A stretch of DNA of 64,000 bases, taken from contig JAOANU010000005.1 of the NCBI GenBank assembly GCA_034387635.1, positions 1,054,001-1,118,000 on the forward strand, given 5' to 3'. The first letter of the stretch is position 1. Each line of letters starts with the position of its first letter. Positions 12,352 through 22,626 of the stretch are shown piece after piece. The notes under the pieces are model-generated. The model was not told where the DNA came from, did no database searches, and worked only from the letters and a program-made list of their open reading frames with translations. The position numbers were made by a program, and so were the translations under genes. Source of the DNA: Rhodosporidiobolus odoratus (Eukaryota; Basidiomycota; Microbotryomycetes; Sporidiobolales; Sporidiobolaceae).

Positions 12352-13842
12352 TTAACCACTAGGCAAAACGCGCATCCTCGTGCTGATCCTCCTGCTCAAA
12401 CTGCCACTCCGGCTACCCGGGGAAACGCTCAAAGGAGTGTCGCCTCCGTCTTCCTCTCCTCCCACGCCCTTTGTCCCCTGTATGACGCTTTGCGCGCCCG
12501 TAGCACCTTCTCTGGACGTAGTGGACGACGAGCCCGAATCGCCATCTTCCTCGTCTTCGATGTCGAGATAAGGCCGTCTAAGCAGCTGCCCGTTCGAGGC
12601 TGACTCAGCTGCAGTTAGGCGAGCGAGGGAACGCGTGATAGCAGCTACGAGGGGGTCTGCTGGCGAGGCTGATGTGGGAGACAAGGCGGAAGACGACGAA
12701 GCGGAAGAGGTACCGCTGGACAGGGCGGCAGTAAGGCTGGCAGTAGGAGGGTGGGAGGCTGAGGTTACTGTAGAGGTGATGTGAAGGAGGTCGTCGAGGT
12801 CAATCCCTCGGGATGCGGGGGCAGCGGCAGAAGTAGGGGAAGAACCGATCGTGACGTCGCCTTCTTCTTGCAGAGCCTCTGGAGATGCCTGTGCGAAGGC
12901 GGCAGCGACGAGCCTGCTGAGCGAGTTACGTCTCTCAGACAGCGCGTTCGAGGATGATCCGCGAGATGCGGGGGAGAAGGCGTTCAAGGTGGCGGGTGTT
13001 GTAGCGGGTGCCCGTGCCGTAGGGTAGGAAGAGGAGGGAGTGGTAAGATTCGTGTTGACGCTCGAGGCATCAGAGATGAAGGACTGTGATCGGATGCGGG
13101 TACCATTGACGAGGGAGGCGGAGAAGGGAAAGGATGTACTCGAGCGTCGGGCGGAGGGGGGCGATACGGACGACGCGCCCGGAATGCGAATAGATCCGGT
13201 AGCGTGCGACGGGTTGACCCATTCGCTTCTTGAGCTCGAGCGCGGTCTGCGCCTTTGGTTGCTCGTCACTGAAGGGCCTGCTGTGCCGTCGTTGCCGCTC
13301 AAATCCAGTTCTTCCAGCTCGTCAATGGAGATGCCACATCGGCGCCTCAGCTCTGCGAGCTCCCGCTGATAGTACGCATTGACACGCTCCGAGTTGGCGA
13401 GACGGACTCGAAGAGTCTCATTCTCCCGCAAGGCGCTGAGAACGTCCGGGGATGCTTCGAAAGGCGGCGGAAGAACAGGTGAGAGTTGAGTGGACGGGGA
13501 CGCGGGAAATGACGCAGATGAGCTAGTCGAAGCAGAGGTGGAAAGGGAGGAAGAGGGAGAAGAAGATATGGTGGTTGAACTTTGCGATTTGGACCGTTTC
13601 GACTTGCGATGTGGGCGCTGAGGTTCTTGCTGTTCGTAAGCCAGCAGGGCGAGTCGTAGCTTGAGGGCCAAGGTGTCTCCTTGACCTTCTATTGCCCTCT
13701 CGAGATCGTCCTTCTCTTGCTGGAGCTTTGGGGGAGGAGCGTTCAGTGAAACTGATGAAGGTGGGGGAGGGGGAGGGGAAGGAAGGCACACCCGCTCAAG
13801 CCTATCCGTCAATGCGCCTACTAGCTCCTGAGAGCTATCCAT
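12352..13842 (-). CDS. Ser-rich protein with two short coiled coils, unknown function
   Basis: Not recognised. This is an intronless 496-codon frame starting at ATG 13842 (MDSSQELVGALTDRLERV). I prefer this start because the frame above it runs into the 5' region of the divergent gene. The N-terminal part has a heptad-like segment (PPKLQQEKDDLERAIEGQ, then LALKLRLALLAYEQQ). A Lys/Arg patch (PHRKSKRSKSQ) follows. A second coiled coil (LRENETLRVRLANSERVNAY, then QRELAELRRR) lies near residues 175-210. The remaining 280 residues are Ser/Thr/Ala-rich and probably disordered. Use of long ATG-initiated sense codons without interruption supports real coding, but the function is open. Confidence 0.65.
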   Translation of the reverse strand: MDSSQELVGALTDRLERVCLPSPPPPPPSSVSLNAPPPKLQQEKDDLERAIEGQGDTLALKLRLALLAYEQQEPQRPHRKSKRSKSQSSTTISSSPSSSLSTSASTSSSASFPASPSTQLSPVLPPPFEASPDVLSALRENETLRVRLANSERVNAYYQRELAELRRRCGISIDELEELDLSGNDGTAGPSVTSNQRRRPRSSSRSEWVNPSHATGSIRIPGASSVSPPSARRSSTSFPFSASLVNGTRIRSQSFISDASSVNTNLTTPSSSYPTARAPATTPATLNAFSPASRGSSSNALSERRNSLSRLVAAAFAQASPEALQEEGDVTIGSSPTSAAAPASRGIDLDDLLHITSTVTSASHPPTASLTAALSSGTSSASSSSALSPTSASPADPLVAAITRSLARLTAAESASNGQLLRRPYLDIEDEEDGDSGSSSTTSREGATGAQSVIQGTKGVGGEEDGGDTPLSVSPGSRSGSLSRRISTRMRVLPSG

Positions 13843-13966
13843 ACTGTAAATCGGGGTCCTGAAGTAGATCAGAGGGCGGTGAGGTGAGCAATCGAAGCCA
13901 AACCATCCACCCCCTCCCCCGGCTTCACTCGACCTCCTCTCATCCACTTCCCACACGTCTGACAGC
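13843..13966. promoter_or_regulatory. Short divergent promoter, Ser-rich protein / 2OG oxygenase
   Basis: Only 124 bp lie between divergent start codons at 13842 (-) and 13967 (+), so the two genes probably share one promoter. The + side is pyrimidine-rich just before the ATG (CACTTCCCACACGTCTGACAG). No TATA box is visible. Confidence 0.3.
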
Positions 13967-15206
13967 ATGTCTGCCCCGCTCGTCCTACCATTGATTGACA
14001 TCTCCCCCTTCCTGGCGGAGAATCCTGATTCTTTCGCCCGTCGAAGTACAGCCGACGCCCTTCGACAAGCGTGCCTGCGGTTCGGATTCTTCTACCTGCG
14101 CGGCTTCGAGTCCGTGGTTTCCGCCGCCGACATGCAAGAGGCTCTTGCGGTAGCACGAGCCTTCTTCAATCGACCACAGGCGGAAAAGGATGAATTGAAG
14201 ATAAGGAAAGGCGACGGGGCTCGAGGTGCGCCGCTTTTGTTCCTTCACACCCTCGTTACTGGCTGATCATGTACGCTTTTCAGGCTATCAGAAGCTCGGA
14301 GAAAACAAGACGCAGAACCGTCCGGACGCTCACGAAGGCTGGGATGCCTACAAACCCGTTTCCGACGAAGACCCGTCAAAACTCCTCCACGGCCCGAACC
14401 TTTGGCCTTCCGAGCCTCCATCCTTTCGGCCTGTTCTCGAGCGATGGGTCGACAGAATGCACGTCTTAGGGGAGGCCTTGATGGATGCCACCGCGCTGTC
14501 ACTGGAACTCGACGACGCCGAATGTGCCAAGATGAAAGAGTGGACGAGCGATCCGTTCTGGGTGATGCGCTGCATCGGCTACCCTCCGTTGCCCAAGGAT
14601 GCAGAAGGCGTGAGCTGTGGCGCGCACAAGGTAAGCAACGCAGTCTGCCTCGCAGCTTCTTTCGTCTCACTCTGCTCTGCCAAGCCAGGACTACGGCAAT
14701 TTCACCCTGCTTCACGCCGACTCCACCCAGGGTGCACTGCAAGTCTTCCTTCGAGATTTCTCGGGCTCGACAGTCGAACGTGGCGAGCGAGGGGTGTGGA
14801 TCAACGCAGATCCCGTCGAGGGAACCTTCGTCGTCAACGTGGGTGAGATGGTTGAGGTGTACTCTGCCGGCCTGTACAAGGCAACGCTCCACCGAGTCAT
14901 TCATAAGGCGCCGTCATATCGCGTATCGATTCCTTTCTTCTACGAGCCTTCGTTTGAAGCAGTTATCGAGGTGCGTTTTCGTCCTTTTCTTTCCCGCCCC
15001 TCCCGCTTCGCGGCCGCTCGCCTCACGCCCCAACCCTGACCGCAATCTCCCCTCTGGTCCTTTACTATGCACAGCCCCTCCCCACCGCCGTCCGGCTGCG
15101 AAAAGCTCTTTTAGAAGACGACTCCACATCAGCACTTCCCAAAAAGCAGCATTACGGAGACTTCCTCAAGGGAAAGGTGTCAAATAACTTCTACTCATCG
15201 CCCTAG
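13967..15206 (+). CDS. 2-oxoglutarate/Fe(II)-dependent dioxygenase, isopenicillin-N-synthase-like
   Basis: Non-heme iron oxygenase of the IPNS/flavonol-synthase fold; substrate unknown. The N-terminal DIOX_N part is typical (LPLIDISPFL, LRQACLRFGFFYLRG). The iron facial triad can be read: H-x-D in GAHKDYGNFTLL and the distal His in KATLHRVIHK. The 2OG-binding Arg-x-Ser is in YRVSIPFFYEP. GVWINADPVEGTFVVNVGE lies between them, as in the family. Introns interrupt after residue about 86, at GAHK|DYGN and near AVIE|PLP. The protein ends NNFYSSP at TAG 15204-15206, about 340 residues, the usual length. No biosynthetic cluster surrounds it, so a housekeeping or detoxifying role is as likely as secondary metabolism. 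Confidence 0.88.
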
Positions 15207-15385
15207 CCGTCCATCAGTTATCGGGCAGCTCTCGGTATCACGTGGTGCGATGCAGGTTGAAAAACATGTAGACACAAATTGCCAAACTGAACCTCTTCAA
15301 TTTTAAGAAGCAGGTAAGGCTAGGTAAACTACTCGACAGCCTCGTTTGCCTAGGTCCTGCTCAAGCTGCCCCGCGTTCAGACCCC

Positions 15386-17873
15386 TCACTTAGTCACAAA
15401 ACACCTATAAACCTCCTCACTGCCGTCTCCCTCCTGCCCATTAGCCGGCCTAACCACAAATTCGACGATATTCAGTCCCTTCGCCGGTTGAAGCTCGTAC
15501 GCCTGTTGCTGCCCCTCGCCAACGGCTGCTACCGCGTGCTTGAACGGGACCGAGGCTGGTTTCGCTTTGATGGCGACGGTTGGCTGGGCTTCGAAAGGCG
15601 CCGCGGCTTTGCTTTTTCCCGGTGCGCCGGTGGAGGAGCCAAAGTCGGAGGAAGAACGGAAAATTGGGGTGAACGTGAGGGTTTCGGTGGAAGAGGGAAT
15701 CGAGAAAGAGTGTTGATGGATGGTCGAGTTGTCGATGTTGAGAGGCGGGAGGGACAGGGGCGTCGAGGTCACGGTAAAGCTGGTGATTACTGTGGACGCA
15801 AGTATGTTCAACAAACATCGATAGGAAAGAAGGCGCAGAAGCGCACGAGGGATTTCACCGATAGCTGGCAGTTTTACCACGAGGCGAGGATGGAAGATGC
15901 CATCGGAAGAGGCTCTCGATGTCGCTGGACGCGAGACGCTACCAAGACCGTTCAGGGCCGCTGGCGAAGAAGCCGCGTCTGGAGAAAACCCTGCGAGAGC
16001 CGCAAGGCCTGATAATGGGTTGTTGACACCGGCTGCTTCGGGAATGGTCGAAAGCGTAGGTAGGCCAGTGGTAGATGTAGTTGGCGTGTAGCTGGAGGAG
16101 AAGGCCGCTGGACTGGCTGCAGCGGGAGTAAGGGAGGGAGAGGCGCCGATCAGCGAGAACGAGTCGAGGGTATCTTCAAGTTTAGGCGCAAGAATGTCGA
16201 GCGGCAGTTGCGCGCCGTCACCATATTCTGAGCCATAATCGTCTTCGATTGCGGCTGAACTGCCACGCCTGTTGCCGTCGAGACCAGAGTCGGGCGGCGC
16301 CTCGGTCATGATCTCAGCGAAGCGTTTCTATGAGTCGCAAGGGAGAAGTCAGCATGGCAGGTGACGAGGCATACATCCGCAGCTAGAAGGGGAGAGCAAA
16401 GTACCTTTAATGCCGATGCGTCTTGCCAGATCATACTTCCTTCCTGATTGTAATACATGGCGTTGTCAAAGCTGGGTAGAAGTAGCGGCTCAGTCTGTGC
16501 GTGCTAGGCGCAAGGAAGAGTCGTAGCGTACATCTTGTTGACATCCGCCACAAACTGTTCGGGTCCTTGGTAGACGCGTTTGTTTAGTCTCGAGTTGATC
16601 ATGTCAAAAGCCATTGGATTGGGAATGACGCGATAGTAGTCCGGATAGAGCTTTTTATCCGGGACAACTCGGAAGAAATCGACCAGAAGGCGACCACTGT
16701 CAAAGGGATACCGAAAATAAGCAACGAACGCGTTGGAGGCAACACTGGACTTACTCGCTGTCTGCAACCCGCATGGTCTCCGCCAGCTTGGTCTTCAGCC
16801 ATGCCGTCAAAGGGGACGAGTCGCCGGCGGTATCGGAAGTAGGATGGGCGGATGTTGGCCCATCGTCGTCGTCGGCAGCTGGAGCTTCGCCAGTCAGGAC
16901 GCCGTATGTCTCCTTGAGTGTTTTCTGCGCAGCGAAGAGGGTCAGACGATGATCGGTAGCAGCGGAACAGCAATGCGGACCTTGAGCCTCTTCGTGTCGA
17001 GGAAGATGGCGGAACCCTTGGCGTTGTACTTTTGAGCATTCCAAAACATCTGACCTAGTTCGGTCCGGAGGTCGCTTAGAGTACCGTATGAGACTGCAGA
17101 GACGGACTTCAAAACAGGGCTGCTGACATCTCAAAGAGCGAAAGACACGCACGGCTGTCAAGTTTTGCCTTGATTTGGCTGAGCGAGATGGGGTTCTTGA
17201 TCTGCTCGTAGTAGTCGGGATAGTCTCCGTGGTCGGGAAGCTCAGCGAAGGCAGGCCAGAGTGGGCGAGAGCTGCAGCGAAGGGTGTGAGCGGAAGCCAA
17301 GAATGTGAAGGAGAAAAAGAAAAAGATAGGAAACTGACTCGGCAGGGTCAACCTGAGCGAGCAAACGGTCGTAAAGGATGAGGCCCTTTTGCTTGACTTC
17401 TTCAAACTCATCTTGAGTCCTGGCTCTGACGGTAGCGAAGGCGAAAGTTGACCCTCCTCCGGCGGCCTAAAGAGCGACCAGAAAGGTGAAAATGTGCGAG
17501 TGGAAGGTCAGCGGGACGGTCACGCAGGTCAAGGACAGGCTGTAGCGCAGTGTAGGAGAGCAAATGAAGGCAGCCTGAAGCTTCGGGACCGAGGAAGGGC
17601 TCTGTCTCCTCCCGCTCATTCCGCTTCGTCTCCCGCCTCGTACACCCGCTCTACGCACCTGTAGGCGCCCGTGAATCGATCATAAGGCTGGTTCATGCGC
17701 CGCCCACCGCCTATCGCTTCGGCCGTGCCTTAACCGACGAGAACTTGTGGACGCACCTCTGTCGACCCCTCCCGCCGTTTACGCTTTCGCGGCTCATCGA
17801 TGATTAGTGACTGGTCAGGTCCAGCACGTGGTCGCTTCTTCCTCCCCGTCATGCGTGTTCCACCGGTCGACAT
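15386..17873 (-). CDS. RSC4: Tandem-bromodomain RSC remodeller subunit, Rsc4-like
   Basis: Probable acetyl-lysine reader of the RSC chromatin-remodelling complex. The start at ATG 17873 gives a basic N-terminus (TGRKKRPRAGPDQ, PRKRKRREGS). Bromodomain 1 contains DYPDYYEQIKNPISLSQIKA and MFWNAQKYNAKGSAIF. Bromodomain 2 contains KLYPDYYRVIPNPMAFDMI and NAMYYNQEGSMIWQDA. Both keep the Tyr-Tyr and Asn residues of the acetyl-lysine pocket. The C-terminal 300 residues include a Ser/Pro/Ala linker and end VYRCFVTK; the last 150 residues have hydrophobic periodicity as in the Rsc4 C-terminal domain. Two adjacent bromodomains with no BAH domain fit Rsc4 better than Rsc1/2. Exon borders in the first 300 nt are approximate. 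Confidence 0.82.
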
Positions 17874-18186
17874 AGCAGAATGAGGGGACTTCAACAGACC
17901 CTCTCTCCTCTCTTCTCCTCCTCGGCCCGACCTTCTCAACCTCGACGCTGTTTGCCCGGACAGACGGTGGTTGTGAGAGCAACGGCTACACGACTGTCAT
18001 GCGCCGGGGCAAGCACGACTCCGCCGGAAACCAGGCTTTTTCTTCGCTTTTCTCTTCACGTCCTTCCCTGTCCTGCTTAGACCTTCCTCTCGGTGTGGAC
18101 AGGAGTCCTGCTCTGTAGTAGTGGTCGTTCATCTGCCTCTCATCTCTTTCGCTCTCGCGCATAGCTCCCTGTAGCGTGTCAGCAGC
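17874..18186. promoter_or_regulatory. Divergent promoter region, RSC4-like / protoglobin
   Basis: This 313-bp interval lies between start codons at 17873 (-) and 18187 (+). The right half (18030-18180) is strongly pyrimidine-rich, like the leaders of other plus-strand genes here. No TATA box or specific operator was recognised. Confidence 0.3.
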
Positions 18187-19366
18187 ATGTCCCTTCCCGC
18201 TTCTGCTCATGTCGACCGCGAACGCCTCAACACCGACGTCTTTTACCGCGTCCAGTTCGATCGGGACTTTGTCGAAGTGCGCCTACTTCTCTCGCATCCC
18301 CCGCCAACGAGGTTCCTGATTGACGAACCGCCTGGGAGAATGGCGTGCAGTTCACCAAGGAGGACGAGGAAATCCTTCATGCCGCCGCGCCGCTAGTCCT
18401 CCCCATCACGATGGAGATCGTCGACGGCGTCTACGAGCACTTGTTTATGTTTTCCGACACCAAAGAGGTCTTCTTGAAGAGGGAGGAAGGCTACGAGTGA
18501 GCCGGTCTTCCTCCCAAGCCATGCGGCAAGACTGACCAATCTGTGATACTTACGGCAGAGGCGAGCTGGCGAAGAGCGCTGACGAGCTCACGCTTGACCA
18601 CCCGCAAATGCTCCTGCGAAAGAAGTTCTTGACGCTCTGGCTAGCTAAGGTGAGGTATTGCTCATTCTCATTGCAAGGATTCCTGCTCATCGCTTTATCT
18701 GCTTTTCGCAGATCATGACGGCCAACTTCGAGTCACCAGAGTTTTGGCAGTACCTAGACGCTACCGGCTCAATGCACACCGGCCGTCCGGCTTTCAAACA
18801 CAGGCTGAACAAGGCGCCCTTGATCGTTAGCCTTCAGTACCTGTCGCTCACTCTCGCCTGGCTCCAAGACGTCTTCCTCACGATCGTCATGAACATCCCG
18901 CGCCATGAGCTGTCTTCCTCTCGCAAGTGCGTCCTCACTTGCGCTCTTCTTCCCACGCTTGCGTCCCTCACGCAAGTTGGTTGCTTTTCCCCCCTCACTG
19001 ACCTGACTTTTTGCTACAGACTCAAGATCCTGCGCGCCTTTAACAAGGTCATCGCTATTCAGCAGGACCTCTTCCAGCGTCATTACGTCCGCAACGACGA
19101 GGAAGCGGCTGCTGATCTCGCCAAATGGCAGGAACAGGCCAAGGCGACTGGCGAAGATGGGGCGGCGGACCTGTCGGGTAAGATGGGCGGTCTGAAGGTG
19201 CAGCAAGATCAGAAGGCAGGAGAAGCTGGCTCCGAGGAAGAGGAGGTTAGCAAAGCTGATGCAAAGGTGCGACTTTTTCCTTCTTGCTGCCGTCTGCTTC
19301 TCCCTGACGTGTGGACAACCGACTATACAGGAAGCGACGGATGCTCTGCCCGAGTTCACAGTCTGA
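18187..19366 (+). CDS. Protoglobin-domain (globin-sensor) protein
   Basis: Predicted heme-binding protein of the protoglobin/globin-coupled-sensor superfamily (PF11563). Spliced motifs in order: HVDRERLNTDVFYRVQFDRD, FTKEDEEILHAAAPLVLP, MEIVDGVYEHLF, HPQMLLRKKFLTLWLAKI, SPEFWQYLDATGSMHTGR, then NKAPLIVSLQYLSLTLAWLQ and KLKILRAFNKVIAIQQDLFQ. This matches the family's helix order; the His residues around MHTGRPAFKHR are candidates for the proximal ligand. The C-terminal tail is charged and ends ALPEFTV at TGA 19364-19366, with no kinase, cyclase or methyl-accepting output domain. It may therefore bind O2, NO or CO alone or signal by partner binding, but this is inference. Family confident; heme binding not proved by sequence. 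Confidence 0.8.
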
Positions 19367-19963
19367 TGGGACCTTTAGCTGCCGTAGCGCGGCCTAGCCC
19401 AGGGTCTAGGGAAGAGTGGTCCGCCAGTTTTTCCGACGTTGTCAGTATCCCCTGCTCTCTGCTCTCCTGCAAGGGCGCAATTCTCAGGCTCTTTGACCGT
19501 CTGTGTCACTGGTAAGTGAGGCTGGCATATTGGTCAGCCAGGAAAACGAAAGATTGGGCATCCTGAAACGTGAAACTGCGCAGTTCCAAAATAGCGTCGA
19601 CTTCGCCGTCCGCTCGTCAAGGGGTCGCTGCTTCGTGAGCACACATAGGCGGACGCACTGGGCCTAGTACGTACTAGCGACTCATCCTACATACCGCGTC
19701 CGACTGCTGCCAGCCCGCCTGATAACACTGAGAAGGTCAAAACGGAGGGGGCTTGCGCAGCCGATTCGGGCTGTAGAAACTGCTGCTGACCTTGGTCATA
19801 TTCCTCGTAGGCTCTGCTTTTGACTGTACCGCCTGCCCCGACTGCGCCTGCAGCTGCTCTCGCACTTCCCCCCCCCCCCCCCCCCCCCCCCCCCCTCTCT
19901 CATCCCCTCGTCGCCCCTTTCAACGACACACACCACGCCAGTTCTTGGAAGGAACGGGGAAGC
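19367..19963. other. Intergenic region with C28 homopolymer
   Basis: No gene was recognised between the protoglobin stop and the DUF300 start. It should hold the protoglobin 3' UTR and terminator and the DUF300 promoter and leader. The only outstanding feature is the C tract at 19868-19895. Confidence 0.5.
19868..19895 (+). repeat. Poly-C tract (28 C)
   Basis: A run of 28 uninterrupted cytosines, followed by CT-rich sequence. It lies 69-96 nt upstream of the DUF300 start codon, so it is probably in the promoter or 5' UTR. The complementary strand is G28, which can fold into G-quadruplexes; such tracts are also error-prone in sequencing, so the exact length is uncertain. Confidence 0.9.
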
Positions 19964-22292
19964 ATGGCGAGCTTGACCAATTCGACGTGTCCGGCGGAGA
20001 ACACCATCAATACCGATCAGAACAGCTTCTGGGATGGACGGCAAGTCTTTTCCTCTTCGTTCGCACTACCTTCAAGCCGTGTTTCGTCGGATTAGCTGTC
20101 CTCTGCGCGTTCCTCCTTGCTCGGCTCGGCCAGAGAACGTGGGTTCCGCTGGGCCATGCGCAGCTGCAGGCATGCGCGCGGGATGTACGGGAAGAAGGTG
20201 AATTGACGGAGAATTCGAGCTATTCGCAGATGGGATTCGCACGAAATTGGATGGGTGATTGCTGGTGTCACTGCGCTCGTTGTACGTCCAGTACTCCCTG
20301 CCTCCATACTGTCTCCGAGAGAAGAATGATAGCTGACCAGTCCTTCCGGTCCTCAGGCAACCGTCATCTCACTATTCAGCGTGTGGAAGCACGCACGCAA
20401 CTACTACAACCCGAAGCAGCAACGACAGGTCATACGTATCCTGTTCATGCCCGCGGTCTACGGCAGTAAGTCGCTTTGCCCCCGTACCGCCTTTGCATGC
20501 CTTGGCTTACTTGTTCTCTTCGTAGTCGTCTCGTTCTTCTCCTATCGATACTTTCGATCTTATACCTACTACTCAGTCTCAGTCGTCGCATACGAGTCAC
20601 TCGTCCTTGCCGCTTTCCTCATTCTCCTGCTGCAGTATGTCGGAGAGTCGACGGATGACCAAAAAGTAATTCTGAAGGATAAGGAGAAATCCAAGATCCC
20701 TATACCCTTCTGCTGCATTCGATACCGTCCTTCTAAGCCTTGTACGTTTCGTCCTCGATTCTATTCGCTGATTCCTCCATGGCTGACTCACTTCCTCTTG
20801 CAGATTTCCTTCACGCCCTAAAATGGTCGGTGCTCCAGTACTCCCTCCTACGCCCAGCAATCTCAATCGCGGAAATCATCTGCGAGGCCTACGACGTCTT
20901 GTGCCCGACGGCTTACTCCGTATACTATGCCGAAGTTTGTAAGCCTATGCTCTCGATCCTGTTCACCCCGGACCAGAGACAACCACCAGACGATAGACAC
21001 TGACCTTACCTCTGTGCAGACCTCGACTCCATCGACTTTGTCTCCATCTCCGTCGCCCTCTACGGCCTTATCGTCTTGTACGATCTCGTTAAAGAGCAAT
21101 TAGCAGGGCGAAAACCGCTCGCCAAGTTCCTGTTCGTTCACAGTCGTACTTCTGTTTCTTGCATAGCTAACCTTGCCTGCCTCGTATAGGTGCATCAAAC
21201 TCGTCGTCATGCTCACGTTCTACCAGTCTTTCATCTTCTCCATCCTTGAGTCTCACGACGTAATCAAGGCGACAGAGGTGTGTTACCTTTCTTGCGGCTC
21301 CGCTCCCCTTAGGCTGCGGACCGTACTAAGTAGTACCGTTCCTATCTGCTTTCTCTGTAGTTCTGGACCGCCACGAATGTTGCCGACGGACTGAACGCGT
21401 TGTGTATTTGCTGCGAGGTGAGTCTTCTTCCTTCTTATTGCCCTCTTCTAGCTCCCTTGCACTGTTCTTGCATGCATGCCGCTTACGGATTGTCCTCTCG
21501 CCGCTCGATATAGATGGTCATCATGTCGATCGCCTTCGCGTGGGCGTTCAACTGGAAGGAGTACATTGATCAAGCTCCCCCGGGCGCGGCACACACGAGC
21601 GCTTTCTGGGCCATCCTCGATTCCTTCAATTACTGTACGCCCGAGCCATCCTAGTCCGACCGTCTGCACCGGGAGATACTCAGCCTACCATCTATGCAGG
21701 GGACTTCATCGTCGAGGGCGGTCGCGGGATTCGCTTCCTCATTGACTATATCCGAGGCAAGCCTGGCACCCACTCAGGAAGCGCCAAGAAGAAGAAGAAG
21801 CGAAGAAAAGGTGCCACCTCGGCCTCAGCCGACGAGAAACTCGAGGATCGCCGCAACACCGAATACGGCCTCGACATGGACGCTGCATTTGCGGGAGTCG
21901 ATAATCGAGGGCATTCGGATGATTCGGCAGGGAGTAGCGATCCTCTTTCTCCTCCTTTGGCGCAGCGAGAAGATCCTCTCCACGCTAGTGCTACGGCACA
22001 GTACCGAGGGAACGGGTACCCCGAGTCGACTATCCCTGCTTCGGCGTTTGGGCGACCCTCACTCGATGACGACCCTCATGCGGCGGCGCGACTTCATCCT
22101 CATATCGAGTATAGGTCACCTCAACCGCAGCAGCCCGTGTTTGGCGGCGTGTCAGGGTATGGGGAGGATTTCCATGCTGGCTCTGTGGGAGGAGGAGGAG
22201 GTAGCGGGACGGGCAGCATTGGAGGATATCGAGATGAGCAGGCGTATGAAATGTATGAGCAGCGGAGAGATGAGTACGGGCAGGCGAGGTAG
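19964..22292 (+). CDS. DUF300/TMEM184 family (OST-alpha-like) multi-pass membrane protein
   Basis: Seven-helix membrane protein of the Solute_trans_a/TMEM184 family (PF03619), found in vacuole or endosome membranes in other eukaryotes. Exon 1 (19964-20040) encodes MASLTNSTCPAENT and ends FWDG. A GC-AG intron (20041-20229, donor GCAAGT, acceptor TTCGCAG) restores a phase-2 frame into WDSHEIGWVIAGVTALVA. Further motifs are YYNPKQQRQVIRILFMPAVY, SYTYYS, YESLVLAAFLILLLQYVG, FLCIKLVVMLTFYQSFIFSI and NALCICCEMVIMSIAFAWAF. The tail is long and hydrophilic with KKKKKRRKG and Gly-rich patches, ending at 22292. The poly-C tract lies just upstream. Family call firm; transport substrate unknown. Confidence 0.88.
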
Positions 22293-22626
22293 GGAGAGGG
22301 AAGGGGAGCAGGTCTCGTTCTACCCTTTGCCACACGTTCTTCGACACCCCGAGCGCTGGAACCCTGTTGTACGCCAATCGCATATAGACTCGTGTTTGCC
22401 CTGCATACGATACCCTTATTTTACTTGTTCACCTTCCTCAAGAAGAAGTGGCAGGGACACTCTTCGCGTCTGTCTGCAGCACGCCGGTCACAGGTAGGAA
22501 AGGTAAGATGCATTATTAGGCGGTGATATGGATGAATAGGAGGCAGGCACTAGGAGGGAATCAAGTATTATCGCAAAGCGAGGAAAGGTATGAGGAAAGG
22601 ATGGGAAAGCGTATAGTAGCACGTGT
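22293..22626. other. Convergent 3' intergenic region
   Basis: About 330 bp between the convergent stops of the DUF300 gene (+) and the coiled-coil gene (-). It should contain both 3' UTRs. Nothing specific was recognised. Confidence 0.4.

Noticed and set aside
15488..16012. Long antisense frame over the RSC4-like gene
   Set aside because: It is a mirror of the Ser/Pro-rich coding sequence on the other strand with no motif of its own.
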